From assembly GCA_017397125.1 (NCBI GenBank), contig JAFQKB010000047.1:1-36731 (forward strand): 36,731 bases of DNA. Reading direction: 5' to 3'. Origin of the DNA: Clostridia bacterium. Lineage in GTDB: Bacteria > Bacillota > Clostridia > Oscillospirales > Acutalibacteraceae. This document shows, piece after piece, positions 23,754 through 31,476 of the stretch. The notes below the pieces were generated by a model. It did not search any database, was not told the origin of the DNA, and saw only the letters and a list, made by a program, of their open reading frames with translations. The position numbers were made by a program, and so were the translations under genes. Each line of letters opens with the position of its first letter. Within the stretch, counting starts at the first letter, position 1.

Positions 23754-24236
23754 ATGAACATGAATGTTGAAGAGATCCTGGAGCAGTTGGACGATATGCT
23801 GGATGCGGCATGGGCCATGCCTCTGTCCGGTGGTAAGGTAGTGGTGGACGGTGACCGCGTGCGGGATCTGCTGGATAGCATCCGCGCCAATCTGCCTACC
23901 GAGATCCGCCAGGCCCGCGCTATTGTGAAAGACCGTGCCGAGATCGTGGATGGTGCCAAGAAGGAGGCGGAGGCCATCATCCGCAATGCCGAGGAGCGCC
24001 GCAATCAGATCCTGTCCCGGGAAGAGATCGTGGTGCAGGCCCAGGAAAAGGCCAATGAGATCCACGTGCAGACTCAAAAGCGCGCCCGCGAGATGCGGCG
24101 CAGCGCCCAGGAGTTCACTGAGGATCTGCTGCGCCGCACCGAAGAGGTGCTGAGCCAGCAGGTCAACCAGGTGCGTCAGGCTCGTGTTTCTCTGCGCTCC
24201 AATAATAAGCAGGCTGAGAACAGCGCTGAAGGATGA
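23754..24236 (+). CDS. Coiled-coil protein of unknown function downstream of coaD
   Basis: The 160 residues are mostly charged helix: an N-terminal segment (MNMNVEEILEQLDDMLDAAW), a short break with KVVVDGDRVRDLLDSIRANL (about 28-47), then a long Ala/Glu/Arg/Gln-rich heptad region (about 48-145), resembling the stalk (b subunit) of ATP synthases, with a polar tail. There is no signal or membrane segment. Similar proteins follow coaD in other clostridia, as I recall, and are often named ATPase-like; no catalytic motif supports that. ATG 23754 or 23760 could be the start. It ends before a two-way terminator. Confidence 0.8.
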   Translation: MNMNVEEILEQLDDMLDAAWAMPLSGGKVVVDGDRVRDLLDSIRANLPTEIRQARAIVKDRAEIVDGAKKEAEAIIRNAEERRNQILSREEIVVQAQEKANEIHVQTQKRAREMRRSAQEFTEDLLRRTEEVLSQQVNQVRQARVSLRSNNKQAENSAEG

Positions 24237-24240
24237 CAGA

Positions 24241-24272
24241 ACAAAGGCTCCCGAACCCTCGGGAGCCTTTGT
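24241..24272. terminator. Two-way intrinsic terminator
   Basis: ACAAAGGCTCCCGA (24241-24254) with TCGGGAGCCTTTGT (24259-24272), a perfect 14 bp stem with a four-base loop, between the converging coaD run and cotJC. Confidence 0.9.
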
Positions 24273-24283
24273 CTATTACGGTG

Positions 24284-24877
24284 TTAGTCAAAGCTAGGAT
24301 TGAATGCGTAGAAATTCTTGCTGTTCAGCCGGTCCTGAGCAATGCGCAGGCCCTCACCAAAGCGCTGGAAGTGTACGATCTCCCGCTGCCGCAAGAATTT
24401 CAGCGGCTCACGAACGTCCGGATCATCAATCATACGCAAGAGATTGTCATAGGTGGTGCGAGCCTTCTGCTCCGCCGCCAGGTCCTCGTGCAGGTCGGTA
24501 ATCAGGTCACCCTTCGACTGCAGATACTCTGCAGTGAACGGATTGCCGGAGGCTGCCACCGGGTATACACCCACCGTGTGATCGACGAAATAGGGAGCAA
24601 AGCCGCAGTCTTGGATCTGCTTTTCGTTTAAGTTGCGGGTGAGCTGGTGTACGATAGCGCCTACCATCTCCAGATGGGCCAGCTCCTCGGTGCCGATATC
24701 GGTCAAAATACCCTTAAGCTCCGCATAGGGCATACTGAACCGCTGACTGAGATAGCGCAGCGCAGCGGCAGATTCGCCATCCGGGCCGCCGTACTGGCTG
24801 ATGATGAGCTGTGCCATTTTCGGGTTCGGATTTTTGATGTTTACCGGATACTGCAATCGTTTCTCATATTGCCACAC
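24284..24877 (-). CDS. cotJC: Spore coat protein CotJC (manganese-catalase fold)
   Basis: Ferritin-like di-metal protein of the Mn-catalase family found in the spore coat. The 197 residues begin WQYEKRLQYPVNIKNPNPKM, the CotJC start signature. Probable metal ligands lie in GGPDGESAAALRYL (Glu), DIGTEELAHLEMVG (Glu, Glu, His) and DLAAEQKARTTYDN (Glu) with REIVHFQRFGE (Glu/His). I chose the GTG at 24877, nine bases after AGGAG, because the ATG at 24886 directly abuts that site, and because CotJC proteins normally start at this point. It overlaps the end of cotJB by 14 bp, as in other cotJ operons. Confidence 0.93.
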   Translation of the reverse strand: MWQYEKRLQYPVNIKNPNPKMAQLIISQYGGPDGESAAALRYLSQRFSMPYAELKGILTDIGTEELAHLEMVGAIVHQLTRNLNEKQIQDCGFAPYFVDHTVGVYPVAASGNPFTAEYLQSKGDLITDLHEDLAAEQKARTTYDNLLRMIDDPDVREPLKFLRQREIVHFQRFGEGLRIAQDRLNSKNFYAFNPSFD

Positions 24878-25142
24878 AACACCCATCTCCTTTCGCTACG
24901 TCCCAGGGCCACGGGTCACAGATCCACTCGCTCCAGGAGTGCTCTACGTCATCCTGGGTGCGGATATACTTGCCATAATGCTGCTCGTACTCGTCGATCA
25001 GCTTGCACAGCCGCTCTTTGTACACGTGGCGTAGCTGCATAGCCTGCTGGTCGCAGGGGTGTGTGTTCAGAAACAGAGCCAGATCATAGAGCGCAAAATG
25101 ATAGGCACTGATGCGCTTTTCAATGGCCGTTTTGCATACCAT
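24864..25142 (-). CDS. cotJB: Spore coat protein CotJB
   Basis: Small spore coat component acting with CotJA and CotJC. The 92 residues contain ISAYHFALYDLALFLNTHPC, then LRHVYKERLCKLIDEYEQHY, and the Trp/Pro-rich end WSEWICDPWPWDV, all characteristic of CotJB. The ATG at 25142 has GGAAGGAGGG upstream. It overlaps the cotJA 3' end by 23 bp and the cotJC 5' end by 14 bp, so the three are translationally linked. Confidence 0.92.
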   Translation of the reverse strand: MVCKTAIEKRISAYHFALYDLALFLNTHPCDQQAMQLRHVYKERLCKLIDEYEQHYGKYIRTQDDVEHSWSEWICDPWPWDVAKGDGCCVAI

Positions 25143-25305
25143 AGCGAGCCCTCCTTCCGTAGAACGGCTTATCGAGCTCCGGGAACAGAGTGCCGCGGTT
25201 CAGAGCTTTTTCCGGCTCATAGACGTCGCAGAGCTCCTGCCAGCGCACGTGGGCGATGGCCAGGGCCGGCTCACAAGGGAACGCCGGCTTGGATTTTTCG
25301 TTCAT
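25120..25305 (-). CDS. cotJA: Spore coat-associated protein CotJA
   Basis: Short first gene of cotJABC. The 61 residues carry ALAIAHVRWQELCDVYEPEK and ALNRGTLFPELDKPFYG, the CotJA pattern of a YxPExAL segment then GTLFPELxxPF. The ATG at 25305 follows AAAGGAG at nine bases. In Bacillus subtilis the operon is controlled by sigma-E in the mother cell; a matching promoter-like sequence lies just upstream here. The gene set shows that the organism, or its recent ancestor, forms spores. Confidence 0.9.
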   Translation of the reverse strand: MNEKSKPAFPCEPALAIAHVRWQELCDVYEPEKALNRGTLFPELDKPFYGRRARYGMQNGH

Positions 25306-25330
25306 TCTACCGATCTCCTTTCGAAAGTAT

Positions 25331-25359
25331 TGAGTATGTCCCGTTATCTAATGTATGTC
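25331..25359 (-). promoter_or_regulatory. Candidate sigma-E promoter of cotJABC
   Basis: Minus-strand -35-like GACATA (25354-25359) and -10-like CATACTCA (25331-25338), 15 bp apart, resembling the sigma-E pattern (ATA at -35, CATA-x-x-x-T at -10). Found about 25 bp before cotJA. No sigma-A promoter is seen in this gap. A second CATACATT copy overlaps the -35. Confidence 0.55.
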
Positions 25360-25380
25360 CCCATAGTAAGATCGGTTACA

Positions 25381-25416
25381 AAAAACTCGACCTTCCAATC
25401 TGGACGGTCGAGTTTT
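25381..25416 (-). terminator. Intrinsic terminator after the TVP38/DedA-type gene
   Basis: AAAACTCGACC (25382-25392) with GGTCGAGTTTT (25406-25416), inner TCCA/TGGA, followed on the minus strand by T6. It separates the membrane protein gene from the spore coat operon. Confidence 0.9.
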
Positions 25417-25421
25417 GATGT

Positions 25422-26138
25422 TCAATCATTATTCCTGCTTTTCCGGCGTTTTACGATACGGTTGTACAGATAGTAGCCGAGTAAGCTAACGGCGCCGGTG
25501 ATGGCGTACACGATACCGGCAGTTACATAGTCCTTATCGCCCAGCATCTGGCCACAGATGGCGGAGGAAATCACCGACGGAATCCGGGCAACCAGAGAAA
25601 TAAGCAGAAATTGCGGCAGCTCAATGCGGGTGAGACCCACGAAATAGGTCAGCACGTCCTTGGGGGTGCCGGGAATAAAGAACAGCAGAAAAACCAAACG
25701 CTTTAGTTTCGCCTCGTTGTTGATGAATTTTAGTTCGTGGATTTTCTCACGGGATATGAACATCTCGACGAGGGGGGTTCCCACTTTTTTGACCAGTAAG
25801 AAGATCAGCGAAGAGGAGATGGCCACGCCCGCCAAACAAATCAGCGTACCCTCGATAGCACCATACGCATACCCGGCACCCAGCTCGATGATCTCGCCGG
25901 GTATGAGCGCAACCACCACCTGCAGACATTGCAGGCCCAGCAGGATAAAGCGTCCTTTCCATCCATACGCATCCAAAAAGGCACGTAGTTGCTCGGTGGA
26001 CGTCATATAGGGAGCCAGTATTTTCGTAAAAAACAGCGTCAAAAGCACGATTACCGCTGCGAACAGAATCAACGATATGGCCCCAAACCATTTTCGTCTG
26101 CGCAGGTATTGATTTGTTTTTTCATCCGGTTTTTTCAT
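25422..26138 (-). CDS. TVP38/TMEM64 (DedA-superfamily) membrane protein
   Basis: Integral membrane protein of the VTT/SNARE-associated domain family; relatives include DedA flippases for lipid carriers and the YdjX/YdjZ group. In 238 residues: a cytoplasmic basic start, TM1 (about 16-42), the VTT core with VVVALIPGEIIELGAGYAYG (the family's conserved re-entrant segment) and FIPGTPKDVLTYFVGLT, and three more hydrophobic helices, ending in a basic tail (KRRKSRNND). I chose the ATG at 26138 behind GGAGG; the frame continues upstream through the preceding terminator, which should not be coding. No promoter fits between that terminator and the start, so readthrough from the upstream genes is likely. 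The substrate is unknown. Confidence 0.9.
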   Translation of the reverse strand: MKKPDEKTNQYLRRRKWFGAISLILFAAVIVLLTLFFTKILAPYMTSTEQLRAFLDAYGWKGRFILLGLQCLQVVVALIPGEIIELGAGYAYGAIEGTLICLAGVAISSSLIFLLVKKVGTPLVEMFISREKIHELKFINNEAKLKRLVFLLFFIPGTPKDVLTYFVGLTRIELPQFLLISLVARIPSVISSAICGQMLGDKDYVTAGIVYAITGAVSLLGYYLYNRIVKRRKSRNND

Positions 26139-26167
26139 TGTATCCTCCAGCCTGTGGCACAAAAGAG

Positions 26168-26206
26168 AAATAGTGCATCCGCTACTACTGTGAGGATGCA
26201 CTATTT
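26168..26206 (-). terminator. Terminator or attenuator hairpin between the IreB pair and the TVP38 gene
   Basis: AAATAGTGCATCC (26168-26180) pairs perfectly with GGATGCACTATTT (26194-26206). On the minus strand the following sequence is CTCTTTTGTG, only moderately T-rich, so termination may be partial. Confidence 0.75.
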
Positions 26207-26218
26207 CCATACTGAATA

Positions 26219-26509
26219 TTACTTTTCGTTAAGGGCGCGCTCCAGCCAAATGCTGCCAATGTCCATGGCATTGTACAGACCGACTTTTTCGCTCTTTTTG
26301 ACAATGCGGTCCTTCATGCGCACCTCGGGGTCGGTGAGCATCAGCTGGATCTGAATCTTTTCGGCCATCTTCATATCGTTCTCGTCCTTAGTGGAGAGGA
26401 TCTGCATAACGATGACGTATTTCTCAGCCATGCTGCCGTAATACAGCGTATTACCGGACCGGACCAGGGGACGACCCTTATACATCAGGAAAGGGGAGTT
26501 CTCTGCCAT
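26219..26509 (-). CDS. Small conserved protein paired with IreB (unknown function)
   Basis: The 96 residues start MAENSPFLMYKGRPLVRSG, followed by a stretch with NTLYYGSMAEKYVIVMQIL, then TDPEVRMKDRIVKKSEKVG and a C-terminal DIGSIWLERALNEK. It is predicted soluble and of mixed strand and helix. I recall similar small hypothetical proteins in gut clostridia but no known function. The ATG at 26509 has AAGGAGG nine bases upstream, and the gene starts 14 bases after ireB, so the two are surely co-transcribed. This position is where ruvX (yrrK) is found in Bacillus. Confidence 0.8.
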   Translation of the reverse strand: MAENSPFLMYKGRPLVRSGNTLYYGSMAEKYVIVMQILSTKDENDMKMAEKIQIQLMLTDPEVRMKDRIVKKSEKVGLYNAMDIGSIWLERALNEK

Positions 26510-26523
26510 CCTGGGAAACCTCC

Positions 26524-26769
26524 TTAGTTGTTGAGATAAGATTTTACGAGGGCGCGCATCAGCTCGTCCCGATCCACCTTACGGATCAGGGCGCGGGCAT
26601 TGTTGTGCGTGGTGATGTAGGTCGGATCCTCAGATAGCAGGTAGCCGACCAACTGGTTAATGGGATTGTAGCCCTTTTCGCGCAGGGCATCGTAGACGGT
26701 GGTGAGAATCACCTTCATAGCCTGCTCTTTGTCATCGCCGAGTGAAAAGGTCATCGTCCGATCTAACAT
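26524..26769 (-). CDS. ireB: IreB family regulatory protein (UPF0297)
   Basis: Small protein that in Enterococcus is phosphorylated by the Ser/Thr kinase IreK and tunes cephalosporin resistance and envelope stress. In 81 residues: [14 protein letters not shown] (the threonines are near the region phosphorylated in Enterococcus), then [40 protein letters not shown] and [13 protein letters not shown], matching the UPF0297 consensus closely. The ATG at 26769 lies seven bases after GGAGGG; the upstream in-frame TTG overlaps that site. It has its own promoter. The kinase is not in this window. Confidence 0.93.
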   Translation of the reverse strand: MLDRTMTFSLGDDKEQAMKVILTTVYDALREKGYNPINQLVGYLLSEDPTYITTHNNARALIRKVDRDELMRALVKSYLNN

Positions 26770-26803
26770 ACATTCGCCCTCCAATCTGGGAAGAATTTTA
26801 CTT

Positions 26804-26832
26804 ATTATATCACAAAGTTTTTGGATTTACAA
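26804..26832 (-). promoter_or_regulatory. Sigma-A promoter of the ireB unit
   Basis: -10 TATAAT (26804-26809), 17 bp spacer, -35 TTGTAA (26827-26832), minus strand. The -35 lies about five bases past the pheT stop, and no terminator is seen after pheT, so readthrough from pheST may also feed this unit. Confidence 0.8.
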
Positions 26833-26836
26833 TGGG

Positions 26837-29227
26837 TTAAGTGCGAAGAATACAGTCGTTTTCTTTAAGTTTTGCAAAAATCTTGTTCAAAACGGGGTCG
26901 ATATCCTCGTCGGACAGGGTGCGATCCGGCACGCGGAATTTCAGGCTGAACGCCACGCTTTTCTTTCCGGCCTCGATCTGGTTGCCCTGATAGACGTCGA
27001 ACAGCTCCACGCTCTCCAGCGTTTTACCGCCGGCCTTGCGGATGATCTTCTCGATGGAGGCCACCGGCGTAGAAGCATCACACAGGAGGGCCAGGTCACG
27101 CTCAACAGCGGGGAAGCGGGGGAGAGCCTTATACAGTACACGAGGCTGCTGGATAGCGAACAGCGCAGCCAGATCCACCTCAGCCAAATACACGCGCGTG
27201 GGCATATCGTAGTCGGCAGCCACGTCGGGGTGCACTTCGCCAAAAGTAGCCAGAGCGGACTCACCGCAGATGGCGGCAGCCTGGCGGCCGGGATGCAGAT
27301 ACGGCTCTGAGGAGGCGAGATAGTCAACCTCCGCACCGAAGGCACTCAGCAGGTTCTCCACAATACCCTTGAGAGTGAAGAAATCCTCGTCTGCACCGTA
27401 CATACCCAATACCAGCGACGGAATCTCCAGGGGCTGCTCGGTCAGGGGCAGAGCCTTAGGCACAAATCGCTTGCTCACCTCGAACAGACGCACCGCCTGG
27501 GTCTTGCGGTTGTAGTTGGTGGACAGCACGGTCAGCATACTGGTCAGCAGCTGGGTGCGCATGGTGGAATACTCCTCGCCCAAGGGATTGAGCAGGGTCA
27601 CAGCCTGTCGGCGGGCGTCGTCCCGGGGCAGACGCAGCGTATCGATGGCCTTGCCGCTGATGAAGGAATAGGTGGAGATCTCCCGCATGCGATTGGCCAC
27701 CAGTACCTTTTTGACCCGATCGGTTTTCAGGCGCTCGGGTAGTTTTCGACCACGGATAATGTCGCCGCGGATGGGGGTAGACACGATGTGCTCGCATCCA
27801 TAGATTCGCATGATCTCCTCGGCCAGATCGGCACAGCCCTCCACGTCGTCGCGATGGGCGGGGATGCGGCAGGTCAGCTCGCCATCCTCCAGCACCGTCT
27901 CGATATCCAGGCTGTTGAGGATGGAAACAATGGTATCAAAGGGCACTTCGATACCCAGCAGATCGTTGATACGCTGGGCAGGCACCTTCAGCTCACGGGG
28001 AGCCGGCAGTCCCTCGTTGCAATCGATAACGCCGGAGATAATATCACCGGCATCCAGGTCGTGGATCAGCTGCAGGGCACGCTCCATGGCGTATTCTACA
28101 CCGATGACGTCCACACCGCGCTCAAACCGGGCGCTGGACTCGGTGCGCACGCCCAGGGCGCGAGCGGTGCGGCGGACGCTGTCACGACGGAACTTTGCGC
28201 ACTCCAGGAACAGATCCTGGGTATCCTCCTTGATCTCGCTGTTGAGACCGCCGATGATGCCGGCCAGGCAGGAGGGGGCTTCCGCGTCGGCAATAACCAG
28301 CATTTCGTCTGTCAAGGTGTGGACCTTGTCATCCAGAGCGGTGAAAGGCTCGCCGTTGCGGGCGCGACGAACGATGATCTGTGCGCCCTTTACATCCCGC
28401 AGATCGAAGGCGTGCATAGGATGACCGGTCTCCAGCATTACGTAGTTCGTGATGTCCACAATGTTATTAATGGGGCGCATGCCGGCAGCTCGCAGACACT
28501 GCTTCATCCAGTCGGGGGACTCTTTGATGCGCAGATTTTTGACCACGCGGCCCATATAGCGGTTGCACAGGTCGTAGTCCTCCACCCGGATGGCAATGTG
28601 ATCGTGGATATCGCCGCCCACCTCATAGTAGGAGGGAACGGGCTCCTTAAACACTTTGCCAAGAGCCACGGCCGCCTCACGGGCCACACCCAGCACGCAG
28701 TTGCAGTCGGGACGGTTGGCGGTGATCTTGAAATCAATGTAATAATCGTCCAGATGGAGCACCTCACGCATATCCGTACCGGCCGGATAGGTGTCGTCCA
28801 TGATCATAATGCCGTTGACCTCCGCATTGGGGAAATCGCCAGCCTTAAGATTCAGTTCCTCACCAGAGCACAGCATACCATTGGAGGGAAGGCCACGGAG
28901 CTTACCCTTGGTGATGTGCATACCGTTGGGCAGATCGGAATTGTGCAGCGCCGCCGGGACGTAGGCGCCTTCATACACGTTCTGAGCACCGGTGATGATC
29001 TGGATCGGCTCCTCGCCGCCCACATCTACCTGGCAGACCCACAGATGGTCGGAGTCGGGGTGCTTTTCCATAGCCTTAACCTGGCCTACCACCACGTTTT
29101 TCATGGTCTCGGACAGATCCTGGATATCCTCTACCTCAAAGCCGCTGCGGATCATTTTATCGCACAGCACGGTAACCGGGACGTCGATGTCCACATACCG
29201 CTTGAGCCAACTCAAAGAAATATACAT
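26837..29227 (-). CDS. pheT: Phenylalanyl-tRNA synthetase beta subunit
   Basis: Large subunit of the alpha2-beta2 enzyme that charges tRNA-Phe, carrying tRNA recognition and editing domains. In 796 residues: MYISLSWLKRYVDIDVPV at the start, the EMAP/OB-fold tRNA-binding domain (about 40-150, with HPDSDHLWVCQVDVG), the B3/B4 editing domain (about 200-380), B5 (about 405-475), the synthetase-like core and the C-terminal FDX-ACB anticodon-binding domain (PRFPAVERDLALLCD onwards). Length and order are normal. The ATG at 29227 has AAGGAGG overlapping the pheS end, 14 bp downstream of pheS, so the pair is tightly coupled. Confidence 0.98.
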   Translation of the reverse strand: MYISLSWLKRYVDIDVPVTVLCDKMIRSGFEVEDIQDLSETMKNVVVGQVKAMEKHPDSDHLWVCQVDVGGEEPIQIITGAQNVYEGAYVPAALHNSDLPNGMHITKGKLRGLPSNGMLCSGEELNLKAGDFPNAEVNGIMIMDDTYPAGTDMREVLHLDDYYIDFKITANRPDCNCVLGVAREAAVALGKVFKEPVPSYYEVGGDIHDHIAIRVEDYDLCNRYMGRVVKNLRIKESPDWMKQCLRAAGMRPINNIVDITNYVMLETGHPMHAFDLRDVKGAQIIVRRARNGEPFTALDDKVHTLTDEMLVIADAEAPSCLAGIIGGLNSEIKEDTQDLFLECAKFRRDSVRRTARALGVRTESSARFERGVDVIGVEYAMERALQLIHDLDAGDIISGVIDCNEGLPAPRELKVPAQRINDLLGIEVPFDTIVSILNSLDIETVLEDGELTCRIPAHRDDVEGCADLAEEIMRIYGCEHIVSTPIRGDIIRGRKLPERLKTDRVKKVLVANRMREISTYSFISGKAIDTLRLPRDDARRQAVTLLNPLGEEYSTMRTQLLTSMLTVLSTNYNRKTQAVRLFEVSKRFVPKALPLTEQPLEIPSLVLGMYGADEDFFTLKGIVENLLSAFGAEVDYLASSEPYLHPGRQAAAICGESALATFGEVHPDVAADYDMPTRVYLAEVDLAALFAIQQPRVLYKALPRFPAVERDLALLCDASTPVASIEKIIRKAGGKTLESVELFDVYQGNQIEAGKKSVAFSLKFRVPDRTLSDEDIDPVLNKIFAKLKENDCILRT

Positions 29228-29241
29228 AGCCGTGTCCCTCC

Positions 29242-30267
29242 TTATCGGTCGAACTGCTCGAGAAAACGCACGTCGTTCTCGAACAGCAGACGTATGTCAC
29301 TGATTTTGTAGCGGGTGGTGGTCAGACGGTCCAGACCGATACCAAAGGCGAAGCCGGTGTATACCTCGGGGTCGATGCCACCGGCACGCAGCACGTTGGG
29401 GTGCACCATACCGGCACCCAATATCTCGATCCAGCCGGCGCCCTTGCACACACGGCAGCCCTTGCCGCCGCACTCGGAGCAGGATACGTCCACCTCGACG
29501 CTGGGCTCGGTGAAGGGGAAGAAGGAGGGGCGGAACCGTACCTTGGTGTCCTCGCCGTAGATCTCCTGGGCAAACTGCTCCAGAACGCCCTTCAGGTCGC
29601 ACATGGTGATGCCCTTGTCGATCACCAGACCCTCGATCTGATGGAAGACGGGGGAGTGGGTGGCATCCACCTCATCGGCGCGGTATACACGGCCGGGGCA
29701 GATGATGCGGATGGGGGGCTTGCGCTCCTCCATGGTGCGGGCCTGGGCGGCAGAGGTCTGGGTGCGGAGCAACAGCTTGTCCGCCAGGTAGAAGGTATCC
29801 TGCATGTCCCGGGCCGGGTGGTCCTCCGGCACGTTCAGCGCCTGGAAATTGTAATAGTCAGTTTCCACCTCGGGACCATCCACGATATCAAAGCCCATAG
29901 ACTGAAAGATATCGATCAGATCGTCCAGCACCACGTTCAGCGGATGCAGGCCGCCGCTTTTTTGCTTTTTACCGGGCATGGTCACGTCCAGGGTCTCGGC
30001 GGCCAGCTTCTCCTTTTGCAGAGCAGCCTGAATCACCTCAGCCTTGGCCGAAACGGCCTCCTCCAGCTCCTGACGCAGCTGGTTGACCATCTGACCCATC
30101 ACGGGACGCTCCTCGGCAGAGAGAGCACCCATACCACGCAGGAGGGCCGTTACAGAGCCTTTTTTGCCCATATAACGGACGCGGAAGTCCTCCAGCAGCT
30201 TCGGATCGTTGAGACCCTCCAGCTCTTGTAGGGCTGTGCTGCGCAGCTGTTCTAATTGTTCTTTCAT
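29242..30267 (-). CDS. pheS: Phenylalanyl-tRNA synthetase alpha subunit
   Basis: Catalytic subunit forming phenylalanyl-adenylate and charging tRNA-Phe. The 341 residues begin [20 protein letters not shown] (N-terminal coiled coil), with the class II motifs in [32 protein letters not shown] (motif 2 region), [17 protein letters not shown], and motif 3 [19 protein letters not shown] cysteine cluster [16 protein letters not shown] is present. The ATG at 30267 follows AAAGGTGG; in-frame codons further upstream run into the T-box terminator and are not used. Expression is controlled by the T-box leader. Confidence 0.98.
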   Translation of the reverse strand: MKEQLEQLRSTALQELEGLNDPKLLEDFRVRYMGKKGSVTALLRGMGALSAEERPVMGQMVNQLRQELEEAVSAKAEVIQAALQKEKLAAETLDVTMPGKKQKSGGLHPLNVVLDDLIDIFQSMGFDIVDGPEVETDYYNFQALNVPEDHPARDMQDTFYLADKLLLRTQTSAAQARTMEERKPPIRIICPGRVYRADEVDATHSPVFHQIEGLVIDKGITMCDLKGVLEQFAQEIYGEDTKVRFRPSFFPFTEPSVEVDVSCSECGGKGCRVCKGAGWIEILGAGMVHPNVLRAGGIDPEVYTGFAFGIGLDRLTTTRYKISDIRLLFENDVRFLEQFDR

Positions 30268-30299
30268 ATTCAGTTTCCACCTTTCGTGAGAATGGTTTA

Positions 30300-30548
30300 T
30301 AAAATAAAAAAAGCATCCCGTCCCATAGGGACGAAGACGCATACACGCTCCGTGGTACCACCCTGATTTTTGCAAAAGCAAACACTTTTGTGTCCGATAA
30401 CGGGGACATCCGTCCAGGCCTACTGGTATGTTCAGCCCAGCCGCTCACGAGTGAACTTCAGCACACATCATCGTAGGCTGCTTACAGCAGATACAGCCCT
30501 CTCTGGGACGATGTTCGGGTACGTACTCTCTCGATCAACGCATTTACC
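30300..30548 (-). promoter_or_regulatory. T-box leader (tRNA-Phe sensing), UUC specifier
   Basis: On the minus strand, a 5' region of stem I type (GAGAGAGTACGTACCCG) leads to a proposed specifier loop GAAGTTCACT with TTC at 30453-30455, a Phe codon followed by a purine. The hallmark T-box sequence GGGTGGTACCACG is at 30351-30363, then a terminator hairpin built on GTCCC/GGGAC (30313-30340) ending in T7. This element binds uncharged tRNA-Phe and switches to the antiterminator, raising pheST expression in phenylalanine shortage. It fills most of the 430-base gap between pheS and thyX. Confidence 0.95.
30306..30340 (-). terminator. T-box terminator hairpin
   Basis: GCGTC..CGTCCC pairs with GGGACG..GATGC (30313-30340, small internal mismatches), followed on the minus strand by seven T. 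It is mutually exclusive with the antiterminator made by the T-box sequence just upstream. Confidence 0.9.
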
Positions 30549-30553
30549 ATAAC

Positions 30554-30581
30554 ATTATACCATTCTTTTTCAAAAAATCAA
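30554..30581 (-). promoter_or_regulatory. Sigma-A promoter of the pheST operon
   Basis: -10 TATAAT (30554-30559), 16 bp spacer, -35 TTGATT (30576-30581), minus strand, immediately upstream of the T-box leader. It is divergent from the thyX promoter about 65 bp away. Confidence 0.8.
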
Positions 30582-30646
30582 GTAAATTCCGCAAAAAAAT
30601 GCAGGATTGTATGAACAAATTACCTCCAATATATCTCAGTTTCATA

Positions 30647-30675
30647 TTGAAAAAAATGCCGAACTCTGTTATACT
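30647..30675 (+). promoter_or_regulatory. Sigma-A promoter of the thyX operon
   Basis: -35 TTGAAA (30647-30652), 17 bp spacer, -10 TATACT (30670-30675), about 15 bp before the ribosome binding site, giving a very short leader. Confidence 0.82.
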
Positions 30676-30697
30676 TGTATGAAAAGGAGTGTGGAAT

Positions 30698-31471
30698 ATG
30701 AAAGTTGCTTTAATTGCCCATACCAATCTGCCGGAGAAGCTGGTAGCAGCCTCTGCCAAGCTGTGCTATTCTGCCGCCGGCATCGATACGGTGATGGAGG
30801 GCCTGACCGAAGAAAAAACGGCTGCCTTTGTGGACATGCTCTCCGAGATCGGCCACGAGAGTCCGATCGAGCATGCCAGCTTCACCTTCGGCATCGAGGG
30901 TGTTTCCCGCGCGCTGCTGGCGCAGATCACCCGCCACCGTATGGCCTCCTACAGTGTGCAGAGCCAGCGGTACGTGGCAGCCAAGCAGTTCGAGTACGTT
31001 CTGCCCCCGGAGATCGCCGCCATCCCCGAGGCGGCCGACGAGTATCGCCGCGCTATGGAGGAGGACCAGGCCCATTACGACTCGCTGGCAGCGATTCTTA
31101 AAGAGAAGCATCTGGCCGCCAACCTGGCCGCTGGTATGGCAGAAAAAGAGGCTGCCCGTGCTGCCGAAAAGCAGGCCATCGAGGACGCCCGCTTTGTACT
31201 GCCCAATGCCTGCACCACTAAGATCATGATGACCATGAACGCCCGTTCTCTGCACAACTTCTTTGCCCATCGCTGCTGCAACCGCGCTCAGTGGGAGATC
31301 CGAGAGCTGGCAGAGGAAATGTATAAGCTCTGCGTGGAGGTTGCCCCGCATCTGTTTAAGCACGCCGGACCGCCCTGCGCCTACGGCGTCTGCCCGGAGG
31401 GCAAGATGAGCTGCGGTAAGGCAGCCGAAATGCGTGCCCATTATCGGGCAATTTTGGAAAACAAGGAGTAA
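30698..31471 (+). CDS. thyX: FAD-dependent thymidylate synthase ThyX
   Basis: Makes dTMP from dUMP using methylene-tetrahydrofolate, FAD and NADPH. In 257 residues the ThyX signature RHRxxSx8-type appears complete as RHRMASYSVQSQRY (79-92), preceded by IGHESPIEHASFTFGIEG; the C-terminal NARSLHNFFAHRCCNRAQWE and the conserved Cys-rich end (GPPCAYGVCPEGKMSC) match the clostridial group. The ATG at 30698 lies eight bases after AAGGAG; the in-frame GTG at 30689 overlaps that site. First gene of a unit with a dTMP kinase-like gene, a DJ-1 protein and folate cyclo-ligase, consistent with a dTMP/folate theme. Confidence 0.96.
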   Translation: MKVALIAHTNLPEKLVAASAKLCYSAAGIDTVMEGLTEEKTAAFVDMLSEIGHESPIEHASFTFGIEGVSRALLAQITRHRMASYSVQSQRYVAAKQFEYVLPPEIAAIPEAADEYRRAMEEDQAHYDSLAAILKEKHLAANLAAGMAEKEAARAAEKQAIEDARFVLPNACTTKIMMTMNARSLHNFFAHRCCNRAQWEIRELAEEMYKLCVEVAPHLFKHAGPPCAYGVCPEGKMSCGKAAEMRAHYRAILENKE

Positions 31472-31476
31472 GCGTT

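Noticed and set aside
24878..24886. ATG at 24886 as start of cotJC
   Set aside because: It directly touches AGGAG, leaving no spacing; the GTG at 24877 is nine bases away and gives the usual CotJC N-terminus.
27788..29311. 507-codon plus-strand frame antisense to pheT
   Set aside because: PheT is complete on the minus strand, and the antisense product is His/Asp/Val-rich shadow sequence.
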